33,352 nucleotides of DNA from positions 1 through 33,352 of the forward strand of contig NZ_JAANOZ010000022.1 in the NCBI RefSeq assembly GCF_011320115.1, written 5' to 3'. Source of the stretch: Croceibacterium segetis (GTDB taxonomy: Bacteria; Pseudomonadota; Alphaproteobacteria; Sphingomonadales; Sphingomonadaceae). The notes under the pieces were generated by a model. It did no database searches, had not been told where the DNA came from, and was given only the letters and a program-made list of their open reading frames with translations. Shown piece by piece: positions 14,577 to 22,653 of this stretch; the stretch's first letter is position 1, and the number at the start of each line of letters is the position of its first letter. The position numbers were made by a program, and so were the translations under genes.

Positions 14577-14930
14577 ATGGCAGGCAAGCCAACCCGCCGG
14601 TTTGCACGAACTCGCGCGAACACCGATAAATCAACCGAAGCAAATGTCGTCGCGGCGAAGAGCGACGCTCCAGCCATTCCGAAGGCGCATACCAAGATCA
14701 GCAAAGTGCTGATGCTGCTAAACCGGGAAGAAGGTGCCACCGTGACGGAGATCGTGACCGCAACTGGCTGGCTTCCGCACACCACCCGCGCCGCGTTGAC
14801 GGCGCTCAAGAAGAAGGGTCACACGGTAACGAGTACGAAGACCGACGGCGTACGCACCTACCGCATTCTTATGGCGCCGCGGATAGAGACTGAAGCCTCG
14901 ACCGCGTCTGAGAGCACGCCCGACGCATGA
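14577..14930 (+). CDS. DUF3489 family protein
   Basis: A 117-residue protein. The basic, low-complexity N-terminus (residues 1-35) is followed by a winged-helix-like DUF3489 domain at about 38-100: KISKVLMLLNREEGATVTEI, ATGWLPHTTRAAL, KKKGHTVTSTKTDGVRTYRI. This family is typically encoded just before DUF2924 and a large serine recombinase in alphaproteobacteria; a DNA-binding accessory role is likely but unproven. The GAAGGAGA ribosome site is 6 bp before the ATG. Its stop overlaps the next start in ATGA, so translation is coupled. Confidence 0.85.
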   Translation: MAGKPTRRFARTRANTDKSTEANVVAAKSDAPAIPKAHTKISKVLMLLNREEGATVTEIVTATGWLPHTTRAALTALKKKGHTVTSTKTDGVRTYRILMAPRIETEASTASESTPDA

Positions 14931-15382
14931 GCATCGAGCAGCGCATCGTTGCCATCGCGGCGATGTCATCGGCCGAGAAGAAGGCCGAGTGGCATCGCCA
15001 CACTGGCGCCTCCGCCCCGGCGGCGTTCGGCTCGGGTCTGCTCGGTCGGGCCCTCGCCAATGAAGCTCAGCTCAAGGTTTTCGGCGGCGGGCTGACCAAG
15101 GCCGAGCTGCGACGGTTGGCCCAGTGCAATCGTAAGGACGAGAACGTGCGCGATGGGGCGGCGACCGGTGCTGTCAAACCGGGTACCTGGCTGTCGCGAA
15201 CCTGGCATGGAGACACTCACAACGTCGTCGTGCTCGACAGAGGTTATGAGTACCGTGGCGCGCGGTATCGCTCGCTATCGGAAATTGCCCGGCTCATTAC
15301 TGGTGCGCAGTGGTCAGGCCCGCGCTTCTTCGGGCTGCACAGCCCACGGCTCGGAACGTTGAAGGTCAGCAGCGATGGCTAG
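14927..15382 (+). CDS. DUF2924 family protein
   Basis: A 151-residue protein with the DUF2924 pattern: GSGLLGRALANEAQLKVFGG in the N-terminal half, then KPGTWLSRTWHGDTHNVVVL and YRGARYRSLSEIARLITG in the C-terminal half. It is almost always found between DUF3489 and a large serine recombinase, and is thought to be part of the mobile module, possibly DNA-binding, but no biochemical role is established to my knowledge. It overlaps the previous gene by 4 bp and the recombinase by 8 bp, giving a tightly coupled three-gene operon. Confidence 0.88.
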   Translation: MSIEQRIVAIAAMSSAEKKAEWHRHTGASAPAAFGSGLLGRALANEAQLKVFGGGLTKAELRRLAQCNRKDENVRDGAATGAVKPGTWLSRTWHGDTHNVVVLDRGYEYRGARYRSLSEIARLITGAQWSGPRFFGLHSPRLGTLKVSSDG

Positions 15383-17045
15383 CGGAACTGCGAAGCACCC
15401 GCGCTGTGCCATCTACACGCGAAAGAGCACCGAGGAAGGGCTCGAGCAAGCGTTCAACAGCCTTGATGCCCAGCGCGAGGCATGCGCTGCCTACATCCTC
15501 TCGCAGCGTCACGAGGGCTGGACGCTGCATCCCGACCTCTACGATGATGGCGGGTTCACTGGCGGCAACATGGAACGTCCTGGGTTGCGGCGCCTGCTCA
15601 GCGATGTGCGAACGGGCCGGGTCGATGTCGTTGTTGTCTACAAGGTTGATCGGCTGACCCGCAGCCTCGCCGACTTCGCCAAGATTGTTGAGATACTCGA
15701 CAATGCCGGCGCGTCGTTCGTCAGCGTCACTCAGGCGTTCAATACCACCAACTCGATGGGCCGGTTGACGCTTAATGTCTTGCTCTCGTTCGCGCAGTTC
15801 GAGCGCGAGGTCATCTCCGAGCGCATCCGCGACAAGATCGCGGCGTCCAAAGCTCGGGGCATGTGGATGGGCGGGCCGGTTCCGCTCGGTTACCGGGTCG
15901 AAGAGCGCAAGCTCGTAGTTGTACCGGAAGAAGCTGAGCGGGTCCGTCACGTCATGCGGCGCTATCTTGAGTCGGCAAACGTGTTCGACCTGCTCGACAA
16001 GCTTCGGCTGGAGGGCGTGGTCAGCAAGGTGGCGAAGGGCAGAAATGGAACTATTCGCGGCGGCGTCTCATTCACGCGCGGCGCGGTGTACCACCTGCTG
16101 GCGAACCCAGTTTACATCGGGCTGACTAGACACCGCCAGAAGACCTACCCCGGTCAGCACGATGCCATCGTCGAGGCCGAACTTTTCGATGCGGTGCAGG
16201 CCCGCCTTGCCGAACGGACCAATCCCCGCACGTCGCCCCGCGCCAAGCGCTGCGTCAGTCTGCTGGCCGGTCTGATCTATGATGAGAAGGGCAGGCCGAT
16301 GTCGCCGTGCCACACGCGCAACCACGGCCGGCGCTACAGCTACTATGCTTCCAACAAGGCCGACGGATCGAAAGAGTCCGCTCTGCGCCTACCAGCCGGC
16401 GAGCTAGATGCTGCAGTCCGCAACGCGCTCACCTCACTGCTCGCCAACTCCGGAACCTTGCGGTCGCATCTCCCCGAGATCGAGGCATCGGACTATTTCG
16501 CACTTGCTGACCATTGCAACGATCTCGCCGAGCGCCTTCGCGCGATGACCATCTCCGAAGTGCGTAACCTGTTTTCGCAGCTCAGGCTGGAAGCTGTGGT
16601 CAGTCGGCACGAGGTCGCTGCAACCATCAGTTCGCAGGCGCTCCTCGCTCTGGCCGACCTCGAGCATCACGCTGATGCTCGTGTCTCTCTCGCTGTCCCT
16701 ACGATCGCCGCAACCTTCGGTCATGAGCAGCGCCTGCGACTGGACGCCCCAACTTCGGGTGCGATGCCAAGAGATGCGCGTCTGGTCGAATTGGTCGCCC
16801 GTGGATTCGCGAGTCGGGACCAGCTCCTGGCGATGGACGGCCAGGAGCTCGCAGCAATGCGGCTCACCCAGTACCGCCACCTCGAACGCACCGCACGTCT
16901 CGCCTACCTCGCTCCTGACATCATTCGCGCAATCCTCGACGGGCGTCAGCCAAAGTCGCTCAGCGCCCGCATGCTGGCGCGGCTCGGTTCGTTGCCGATG
17001 AGCTGGTCCGAGCAGCGCGTGATGCTAGGGTTCGAGGGCGCCTGA
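15375..17045 (+). CDS. Large serine recombinase
   Basis: A 556-residue site-specific recombinase. The resolvase-type catalytic domain spans about 9-160: CAIYTRKSTEEG with nucleophile Ser18, then VDVVVVYKVDRLTRSLADF and FEREVISERIRDKI. The Recombinase domain follows at about 175-285 (VPLGYRV, GAVYHLLANPVYIG). The region 300-345 (LLAGLIYDEKGRPMSPCHTR, YYASNK) is where a zinc ribbon usually lies, here with few cysteines. The C-terminal 200 residues are less conserved. Gene order with DUF3489 and DUF2924 is the standard module; it may still move an element or be a resident relic. It is full length and undisturbed, unlike the recombinases on either side. A rho-independent terminator follows at 17163. 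Confidence 0.93.
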   Translation: MASGTAKHPRCAIYTRKSTEEGLEQAFNSLDAQREACAAYILSQRHEGWTLHPDLYDDGGFTGGNMERPGLRRLLSDVRTGRVDVVVVYKVDRLTRSLADFAKIVEILDNAGASFVSVTQAFNTTNSMGRLTLNVLLSFAQFEREVISERIRDKIAASKARGMWMGGPVPLGYRVEERKLVVVPEEAERVRHVMRRYLESANVFDLLDKLRLEGVVSKVAKGRNGTIRGGVSFTRGAVYHLLANPVYIGLTRHRQKTYPGQHDAIVEAELFDAVQARLAERTNPRTSPRAKRCVSLLAGLIYDEKGRPMSPCHTRNHGRRYSYYASNKADGSKESALRLPAGELDAAVRNALTSLLANSGTLRSHLPEIEASDYFALADHCNDLAERLRAMTISEVRNLFSQLRLEAVVSRHEVAATISSQALLALADLEHHADARVSLAVPTIAATFGHEQRLRLDAPTSGAMPRDARLVELVARGFASRDQLLAMDGQELAAMRLTQYRHLERTARLAYLAPDIIRAILDGRQPKSLSARMLARLGSLPMSWSEQRVMLGFEGA

Positions 17046-17162
17046 TCCCAAATCGCTTTGTAGGGCGGAATTTCGAACGCGGAGAATCGCTGTTCTTTGC
17101 CGCGTGATTGGCGGCAACCGACCGTCTCGCGACCTACAAATGTGCGCATTACCCCCAGCAAG

Positions 17163-17184
17163 GCCGCGGAAATACGCGGCTTTT
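17163..17184 (+). terminator. Rho-independent terminator of the recombinase operon
   Basis: A perfect 6-bp stem GCCGCG/CGCGGC with loop GAAATA is followed directly by TTTT. It lies 118 bp after the recombinase stop and before the tRNA fragment. Confidence 0.65.
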
Positions 17185-17234
17185 ACGTGGTAATATCGGC
17201 TGTCCTACGAAGTGCGAAATTTCGTACGACTGCG

Positions 17235-17281
17235 TGGTGAATCCTGCTGGATTCGAACCAGCGACCTACTGATTAAAAGTC
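17235..17281 (-). other. 3' fragment of a tRNA-Lys gene, candidate attachment site
   Basis: Read on the minus strand, this is the 3' part of a tRNA: the anticodon loop CTTTTAA (anticodon TTT, Lys), variable region, T-arm GCTGG-TTCGAAT-CCAGC, 3' acceptor strand AGGATTC, then A and CCA. The 5' half (D-arm and matching acceptor strand GAATCCT) is absent from the sequence to the right. tRNA 3' ends are the usual core of integrase att sites, and an integrase N-terminus starts 150 bp away. A nearby inverted pair TACGAA/TTCGTA (17206-17211, 17221-17226) could be part of the site. Confidence 0.75.
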
Positions 17282-17431
17282 TCTCATCCCGCACATTGCT
17301 CGACTTCGGCGCACTTCGCTAGTGCACGTTATCTCTCTGTAGAACTGCGATATTATCTGCGCAATCCACCCCTCAACGATTCACATTTTCGCTCTCTTCT
17401 GCTACCTAGCTGCTACCTGAAAGGAGCGGGA

Positions 17432-17593
17432 ATGAAGCAGAGACTGACCGTACGTTCGCTGAAGGACGCCCAGCCCGGTGACCGAGACTCAGTGCTCTGG
17501 GATGCCGACCTGAAGGGCTTCGGCTGCAAGATTACACCCGCCGGGCGCAAGACCTTCTTCTACTACTACAGGACGAAGTCAGGCCAGCTATGA
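17432..17593 (+). pseudogene. Integrase N-terminus, truncated by a deletion
   Basis: Fifty-three codons read MKQRLTVRSLKDAQPGDRDS, then WDADLKGFGCKITPAGRKTF and FYYYRTKSG. This is the arm-binding N-terminal domain (DUF4102-like) of P4-type tyrosine integrases, normally part of about 400 residues. After residue 51 the frame runs into an unrelated sequence and stops. AAGGAGCGGG gives a good ribosome-binding site. The catalytic domain is missing, so this is a remnant. Its place beside a tRNA 3' fragment marks the end of a former integrative element. Confidence 0.85.
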
Positions 17594-18023
17594 GAAGACG
17601 GGCCAAACTTACGAAGTTTCGATCTTCGAAACCGACCGGTACGAGATCCCGCTCAACGACGCCCTGGAGACGACCAAAAACGTCTACAATTACGTCGACG
17701 TCGATTCGAAGAATGAGCGCAGCTTCGCAAAGGAACTGGAGGCAGCCGAGGAGGTCATCGTCTACGCCAAGCTCCCTCGCGGCTTCACCATTCCGACGCC
17801 AGGCGGCAGCTACAACCCGGATTGGGCAATCGCCCTCGAGGCCAATGGGCATCGTCAAATCTGCTTCGTGGCTGAGACCAAGGCCGACACCTCAGAGGAG
17901 CAACTTCGACTTGCCGAGCTCCAGAGCATCGACAGCGCCGAGTGCTACTTCCGCGACGTCTCTCCCGAGGTGATCTTCAAGAAGATCGAGAGCTTCGACC
18001 AGCTGATGGAGGCCATCTCCTAA
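17589..18023 (+). pseudogene. C-terminal remnant of a type III restriction enzyme (Res) subunit
   Basis: With no start codon of its own, the frame from 17589 reads 144 codons: EKTGQTYEVSIFETDRYEIP, NVYNYVDVDSKNERSFAKEL, then LPRGFTIPTPGGSYNPDWAI and CFVAETKADTSEEQLRLAEL, to a TAA. This is the end of type III Res subunits; NPDWAI followed by VAETK is the PD-(D/E)xK nuclease core. The helicase part and the Mod methyltransferase are absent. The remnant is joined to the integrase stub with a few bases of overlap, so one deletion removed everything between. It is longer than needed for the nuclease fold, but without a start it is unlikely to be made. Confidence 0.8.
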
Positions 18024-18174
18024 GGTGCGCGCAGGCCCCGTGTCGCTTTCGGCCACCTGTAAGCGCCCGTTGGGGCGATTAGCTGGTTGAGGCTGGTTGA
18101 AGCGATCTGAATAGCGAAGCAGTATTGGTGCGCGCATCTCCTCGTGCATGTGAAAGCAATACGAGGAAATTGAA

Positions 18175-18354
18175 ATGTACCTCAATGAAGTAGCAGCTGC
18201 CGACTTGCTCGGTGTTTCCCCCAAGACCCTGAGCCGCTGGCGGTGGGCAGGCAAGGGGCCCGACTATTACAAGTTCGGCGGAGCGGTCCGCTACAAGACT
18301 GACGATCTAGAGGCTTTCGCTGAAGACTCTCGTCAGGAGGTGGCGAGCGCATGA
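18175..18354 (+). CDS. AlpA/excisionase-like HTH protein
   Basis: A 59-residue protein of the HTH_17/AlpA type: LNEVAAADLLGVSPKTLSRW, then FGGAVRYKTDDLEAF. This is the standard winged-helix pattern that binds DNA in excisionases and island regulators. GAGGAAA lies 5-10 bp before the ATG. Its stop overlaps the next start in ATGA, giving an operon with a prim-pol-type gene, as in many P4-like and satellite islands. It is intact, so it may still bind the att region or repress the island promoter. Confidence 0.8.
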   Translation: MYLNEVAAADLLGVSPKTLSRWRWAGKGPDYYKFGGAVRYKTDDLEAFAEDSRQEVASA

Positions 18355-18533
18355 GCACCGCCCAAACTGCCATTTCATATCTGGAACGAGGGTGGCCGCT
18401 GGTACTTCTCCGCCGCAACCAGAAAGTCCCCCTGCAATCCGGCTGGAAGGACAATCCAATAGCCAACCGGCCGCAACTCGAAGCCAGCATGGAATCTGCT
18501 CCGACTGGTCCAAACCTTGGCGGTCGCGAATAA
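18351..18533 (+). pseudogene. N-terminal stub of a primase-polymerase (prim-pol) gene
   Basis: Sixty codons read ISYLERGWPLVLLRRNQKVP and LQSGWKDNPIANRPQLE, the opening of bifunctional DNA primase/polymerase (prim-pol) proteins of islands and phages, which normally run several hundred residues with WW and GxxGxxT-type motifs further on. The frame ends at 18533 soon after SAPTGPNLG, where the family would continue NIGI. The catalytic Asp residues are absent. It is most likely truncated by a deletion rather than a real small protein. Confidence 0.7.
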
Positions 18534-18643
18534 CACCGACAGGTCCGGGGCGGTCTCTCACCTTTGCCGCCTGACGGACCCCCGAACGCGGGGCAAGCGT
18601 GACAGTCGGAGAGACGACACCCATTCTCCAGGAGAAGCTGAAA

Positions 18644-18982
18644 ATGATGAACAAGGCGCTGTCCGCCAACGAAGCCACCGTTACCCTCACCGAGGCGAAC
18701 CTTGACCACGATCACCTCTACATCACCCAAGCTAGGCACCTCCTTCCGCCGGACGTTTACGGCGGAGATCGGAAATCCGACCCCTCATCGCGTCTTCTCA
18801 CGATCACCTTCGAGCCAGGGCAGACCGTCCAAACCGATGTACCGAACGGGCGTAACTTCTTCCGCGAACGTTCCGCAGTGGCCGATTTTTTCCAGCGGAC
18901 AGGCGCCGCGCCGGGAGACGAGGTTCGCATTGTACGGACTGGGCCGTACAAGCTTCGCATTTCCCCGGTAAGCTGCACGTGA
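18644..18982 (+). CDS. Small B3-fold-like protein of a genomic island
   Basis: A 112-residue protein: DHDHLYITQARHLLPPDVYG, then TITFEPGQTVQTDVPNGRNF, then ADFFQRTGAAPGDEVRIVRT and PYKLRI. The order (short helix/strand start, GxxVxTD, FFRxRxAVxxFF, GAxxGDxVxIxRTxPYxxR) resembles small island proteins and looks like a DNA-binding pseudobarrel (EcoRII-N/B3 type), which would make it a DNA recognition module; that is inference. The start at 18644 has AGGAGA 8 bp upstream; a GTG at 18599 is less likely. It is the last gene of the degraded island. Confidence 0.6.
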   Translation: MMNKALSANEATVTLTEANLDHDHLYITQARHLLPPDVYGGDRKSDPSSRLLTITFEPGQTVQTDVPNGRNFFRERSAVADFFQRTGAAPGDEVRIVRTGPYKLRISPVSCT

Positions 18983-19196
18983 CTGAGAAAACACGGTCCC
19001 ATCCGCCGACAGGACCTGATGATCAATGGGGAGCACCAAAACCTTACGGCAAACTGAGTTGATCTACCGCGACCGCTTTGCGCCAATCTCGGCCATTGCG
19101 GTGTTTGCCGTGTTGCCCTGAAAGCCGCCGTTTGTTCAGATTGGCGCCGATGGCCGCCTTGTTGACCGGGAGCGCAGACCGCGGGGGAAACCGGAT
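18983..19196. other. Right border of the degraded island
   Basis: These 214 bp lie between the convergent B3-like gene and the hxlR-type gene. No gene and no second copy of the tRNA fragment is visible, so the right attachment site of the former island was not found. Confidence 0.4.
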
Positions 19197-19526
19197 TCAG
19201 TCCTCGCGAAGCCCCTGGCAGCCATGCTCGCGCGCGATCGATTGCCACTTCTCGATCGCCTCTAAGGCCGGCCCTAACTCCGCGCCAAGCGACGTCAGGG
19301 CGTAGACCTGGCTCGCGGCGGGCGGCGGCAGGAAGTGCCGCTCGACCAGCCCGGCGCTCTCCAACGCGCGAATCCGCTCTGTAAGCACATTGGAGCTGAT
19401 GCGCGGGAGCGCCGACTTCAGGTCCGAAAAGCGGTGTTCTCCGTTCTTGAGGCGAAGCAGTATACGCAAGATCCAGCGACCTTCGATGGTCTCGAGCGGA
19501 TCGCCAGTGATGAGGGGCCGGGGCAC
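19197..19526 (-). CDS. HxlR-family winged-helix regulator
   Basis: A 109-residue HxlR-type transcription factor: LETIEGRWILRILLRLKNGE, then FSDLKSALPRISSNVLTERI, LESAGLVERHF and VYALTSLGAELGPALEAIEKW. These regulators often sense reactive species or quinones; the N-terminal Cys used by redox members is absent, with a single Cys only near the C-terminus. It starts at a GTG 20 bp after the RND pump stop, on the same strand, so it is probably the last gene of the efflux operon. It may regulate that operon together with the TetR protein. Confidence 0.87.
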   Translation of the reverse strand: MPRPLITGDPLETIEGRWILRILLRLKNGEHRFSDLKSALPRISSNVLTERIRALESAGLVERHFLPPPAASQVYALTSLGAELGPALEAIEKWQSIAREHGCQGLRED

Positions 19527-19545
19527 CGAGCCTTCGCCTTCCGGC

Positions 19546-22500
19546 TTACGCCGCCTGGGCTTGCGCTGGCGCCGGACCCGGCCCTTCGGGGCCGATCCGG
19601 TGCCACAGCGCGTAGAGCGCCGGCAGGAACACGAGAGTGAGTACCGTGCCGACCAGCGTGCCGCCGATCAACGTGAATGCCATCGCTCCCCAGAAAACCG
19701 ACTCCGTCAACGGGACGAAGGCCAGCACCGCGGCCAGCGCGGTCAGGATCACCGGTCTGGACCGCTGCACGGTGGCTTCCACCAGCGCATCGAGCGGGCC
19801 GAGGCCGCGCTGCCGGTTTTCCTGAATCTGGCCGATCAGGATCAGCGTGTTACGCATCAGGATGCCCGAAAGCGCGATCAGGCCCAGGATCGCGTTGAAG
19901 CCGAAAGGCTGGCCGAACAGCAGCAGGATCGGCACCACCCCGATCAATCCCAGCGGCGCCGTCAGCAGCACGATCGCCATCGCCGAGAAGCTGCGGACCT
20001 GCAGGATGATGACGATCATCATCAGCAGAAACATGATCGGGAAGATAGGCAACAGGGCGGCATTGGCCTTGCCGGCTTCTTCGATCGAGCCAGCCATATC
20101 GATGTGATAGCCCGCGGGAAGGCTGGCGATCACCGGCCGCAGCTTCACGAACATTGCGTTCGAGACATCCGGCGGCCGCAAACCGTCGGCGATATCGCCG
20201 CGGACGGTGATCGTCGGCACGCGGTCCCGGCGAAGCAGCACCGGATCTTCCATTCGCACTTCGACCTTGCCGACCTGGGTAAGCGGCAGGCGTTCGCCGC
20301 TCGCGCCGGTCAGGGTGAAGTCGCCGAGGCGCGCCGGGTCGAGCCGCATCGATCCGGCCGAGCGGGCCACGACGTCGACGGTCCGGATGTCTTCGCGGAC
20401 CTGCGAGACCGTGACGCCGGAAAGGAAGAACTGAAGCTGTTCGCCGACGTCGGCCGAGGTCAGCCCCATCGCGCGGAGGCGCGCCTGATCGAGCACGAGA
20501 TGAAGCGTCGGGACGCGTTCGCCCCAGTCGGCGTTCACCGTCCGCATCATCGGATCGGCCTGCATGATCGTCTTCACGCGCTGGGCGATGGCGCGAACCT
20601 GGTCAATGTCTGGCCCGCCGACACGGAAGGCTACGGGGTAAGGCGAAGGCGGGCCGAAGACGAGCTGCGTCACCCGCACGCGCGCCGCCGGAGCGAGACC
20701 GTCAGTCACGGCTCGCCGGATGCGCTTTTTCAACGCCGCGCGATCGGCTTCCGAGGGGGTACGCACGACTATCTTGGCGAAGGAGGGATCCGGGAGCTCG
20801 GGCGAAAGCGGCATGTAGAATCGCGGCGCGCCCTGGCCGATATAGGCGGTCACGATCTTGGCCTCGGGCTGCTTAAGCAGCCACGCCTCGACCTGTTGCG
20901 CCGCCGCGCTGGTTTGCTCGATCGCCGTGCCTCTCGGCATCTGGACCTCGACCAGGACTTCGGGGCGGTCCGACGTCGGGAAGAACTGCTTCTTGACCAG
21001 CGCCATGCCCGCACCGGCAACCAGGAACGCAGCGAGCGTCGTCAGCGCCACCAGTCGCTTGCGCTCGACAGCCCAGGCGATGAGGCTGCGCACTCGCTGG
21101 TAGCGCGGGGTCTGGTAGATCGCGTCGCGGCCGCCTTCGACGGGCTTGATCGCGGGGAGGAGCTTGACGCCGAGGTAGGGGGTGAAAACTACCGCGACCA
21201 TCCACGACGCAAGCAAAGCGTAGCCGACGACCCAGAAAATGTTGCCGGCGTACTCTCCTGCGGTCGAGCGGGCGAAGCCAACCGGCATCAGGCCGATGAC
21301 CGTCACCAGCGTCCCGGCGAGCATCGGCGCGGCCGTATGGCTCCAGGCGTAGGCGGACGCCTTGACGCGGTCGAAGCCTTCTTCGAGTTTCACGACCATC
21401 ATCTCGATCGCGATGATCGCATCGTCGACCAGGAGACCGAGGGCGAGAACCAGCGCGCCGAGGGTGATGCGATCCAGCACTCGCCCCGTCGCCCACATGA
21501 TCACCAGCACGATCGCCAAGGTAAGCGGCACCGCGGCCGCCACGACGAGGCCGACCCGCCAGCCGAGCGCGAGCAGGCTTACCGCCATCACGATCGCCAG
21601 CGCCTCGAGAAAAGTCCTCATGAATTGGTCAACGGCCTGGCTGATGTTCACCGACTGATCGGTCACCGCCGTGAATGTCATGCCGAGCGGGAGCTCCGAG
21701 GAAATCGCCGTTACTTCCGCCTGCAGCGACTTGCCGAGGACGAGCCCGTTCCACCCCTCGCGCATGATGACGCCGAGGACGATCGTCGGCTGACCGTGAT
21801 TGCGGACCAGGAAGGTGGCTGGATCTTCATACCCGCGGCGGACGGTGGCGATGTCGGCGAGGCGCAAGGTCCTACCGTTCGCGACGATCGGCAGATCCCG
21901 GATCGTCTGCAGATCGTCGAACGCGCCGTCGAGCCTGACCTGGACCTGCGGCCCGTTCGCTTCGATCGAACCGGCCGGCGTGACCAGATTCTGCTGCGCC
22001 AGAGCGGAGAATATCACCCGCGGCGAGATGCCCAGCGTCGCCAGGCGGTCCTGCGCGAACTCGACGAACACGCGCTCGGGCCGTTCGCCGATAATGTTGA
22101 CCTTCTTGACACCCGGCACATGAAGCAACCGCTGGCGCAGCGTCTCCGCCTCGCGCGTCAGCTGCCGCAGGGGTTCGCCCGTTGCCTTCAGGGCATAAAG
22201 CGCGAAGGTCACGTCGCCATACTCGTCGTTGACGAGCGGACCGACAACGCCGCGCGGCAGCTTCGCAGCCTCGTCCTGCATCTTCTTGCGCGCCTGGTAG
22301 AATTGGTCCGGCACCTCGGACGGGGGCGCCTGGTCGCGTAGCACCAGAGTCGTGAAGGCCAGGCCGGGCCGCGTGAATGTCTCGGTGCGGTCGTACCACC
22401 GCAGTTCCTGAAGACGCTTTTCGAGCGGCTCGGCCACCTGATCCTGCATTTCCTGTGCGGTGGCGCCGTGCCAGGCGGTGAGTACGGTCATCTGCTTGAC

Positions 22501-22653
22501 GGTGAAGGACGGGTCTTCGGCCCGGCCAAGGTTGAGGTAGGCCACAATGCCGGCCAGGCTGATGGCGATGATGAAGAACAGCGTCACCGACCGTTCGCGA
22601 ACAGCGAGGGCGGAGAGGTTGAACTTTCCCTCGCGCTCGGGCGCGGCGGTCAC
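19546..22653 (-). CDS. RND-family efflux pump permease
   Basis: A 1035-residue inner-membrane proton-driven exporter. There are about twelve TM helices in two halves, with large periplasmic loops after TM1 and TM7. The proton-relay pair is visible in LGLLVDDAIIAIEMMVVKLE, and the second half ends MRNTLILIGQIQENRQRGLG and FVPLTESVFWGAMAFTLIGG. It looks most like the MdtB/AcrB-like RND group rather than a metal pump. It starts with GTG, overlapping the adaptor gene's TGA by 4 bp. It works with the adaptor at 22650-23732 and the outer-membrane factor at 25324-26772. Substrate cannot be told from sequence; TetR control and an SDR gene suggest small organic compounds. Confidence 0.94.
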   Translation of the reverse strand: MTAAPEREGKFNLSALAVRERSVTLFFIIAISLAGIVAYLNLGRAEDPSFTVKQMTVLTAWHGATAQEMQDQVAEPLEKRLQELRWYDRTETFTRPGLAFTTLVLRDQAPPSEVPDQFYQARKKMQDEAAKLPRGVVGPLVNDEYGDVTFALYALKATGEPLRQLTREAETLRQRLLHVPGVKKVNIIGERPERVFVEFAQDRLATLGISPRVIFSALAQQNLVTPAGSIEANGPQVQVRLDGAFDDLQTIRDLPIVANGRTLRLADIATVRRGYEDPATFLVRNHGQPTIVLGVIMREGWNGLVLGKSLQAEVTAISSELPLGMTFTAVTDQSVNISQAVDQFMRTFLEALAIVMAVSLLALGWRVGLVVAAAVPLTLAIVLVIMWATGRVLDRITLGALVLALGLLVDDAIIAIEMMVVKLEEGFDRVKASAYAWSHTAAPMLAGTLVTVIGLMPVGFARSTAGEYAGNIFWVVGYALLASWMVAVVFTPYLGVKLLPAIKPVEGGRDAIYQTPRYQRVRSLIAWAVERKRLVALTTLAAFLVAGAGMALVKKQFFPTSDRPEVLVEVQMPRGTAIEQTSAAAQQVEAWLLKQPEAKIVTAYIGQGAPRFYMPLSPELPDPSFAKIVVRTPSEADRAALKKRIRRAVTDGLAPAARVRVTQLVFGPPSPYPVAFRVGGPDIDQVRAIAQRVKTIMQADPMMRTVNADWGERVPTLHLVLDQARLRAMGLTSADVGEQLQFFLSGVTVSQVREDIRTVDVVARSAGSMRLDPARLGDFTLTGASGERLPLTQVGKVEVRMEDPVLLRRDRVPTITVRGDIADGLRPPDVSNAMFVKLRPVIASLPAGYHIDMAGSIEEAGKANAALLPIFPIMFLLMMIVIILQVRSFSAMAIVLLTAPLGLIGVVPILLLFGQPFGFNAILGLIALSGILMRNTLILIGQIQENRQRGLGPLDALVEATVQRSRPVILTALAAVLAFVPLTESVFWGAMAFTLIGGTLVGTVLTLVFLPALYALWHRIGPEGPGPAPAQAQAA

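Noticed and set aside
17235-17281. Complete tRNA gene
   Set aside because: Only the 3' part is present; no D-arm or matching 5' acceptor strand (GAATCCT) follows.
17590-17973. 127-codon ATG-initiated frame over the Res remnant
   Set aside because: It is in the wrong phase; the phase starting at 17589 gives the clear type III Res C-terminus.
19390-22341. 983-codon open frame on the plus strand opposite the RND pump
   Set aside because: It is an antisense shadow of a GC-rich gene: extreme Arg/His/Asp content and no domain; the minus strand encodes a clear RND permease.
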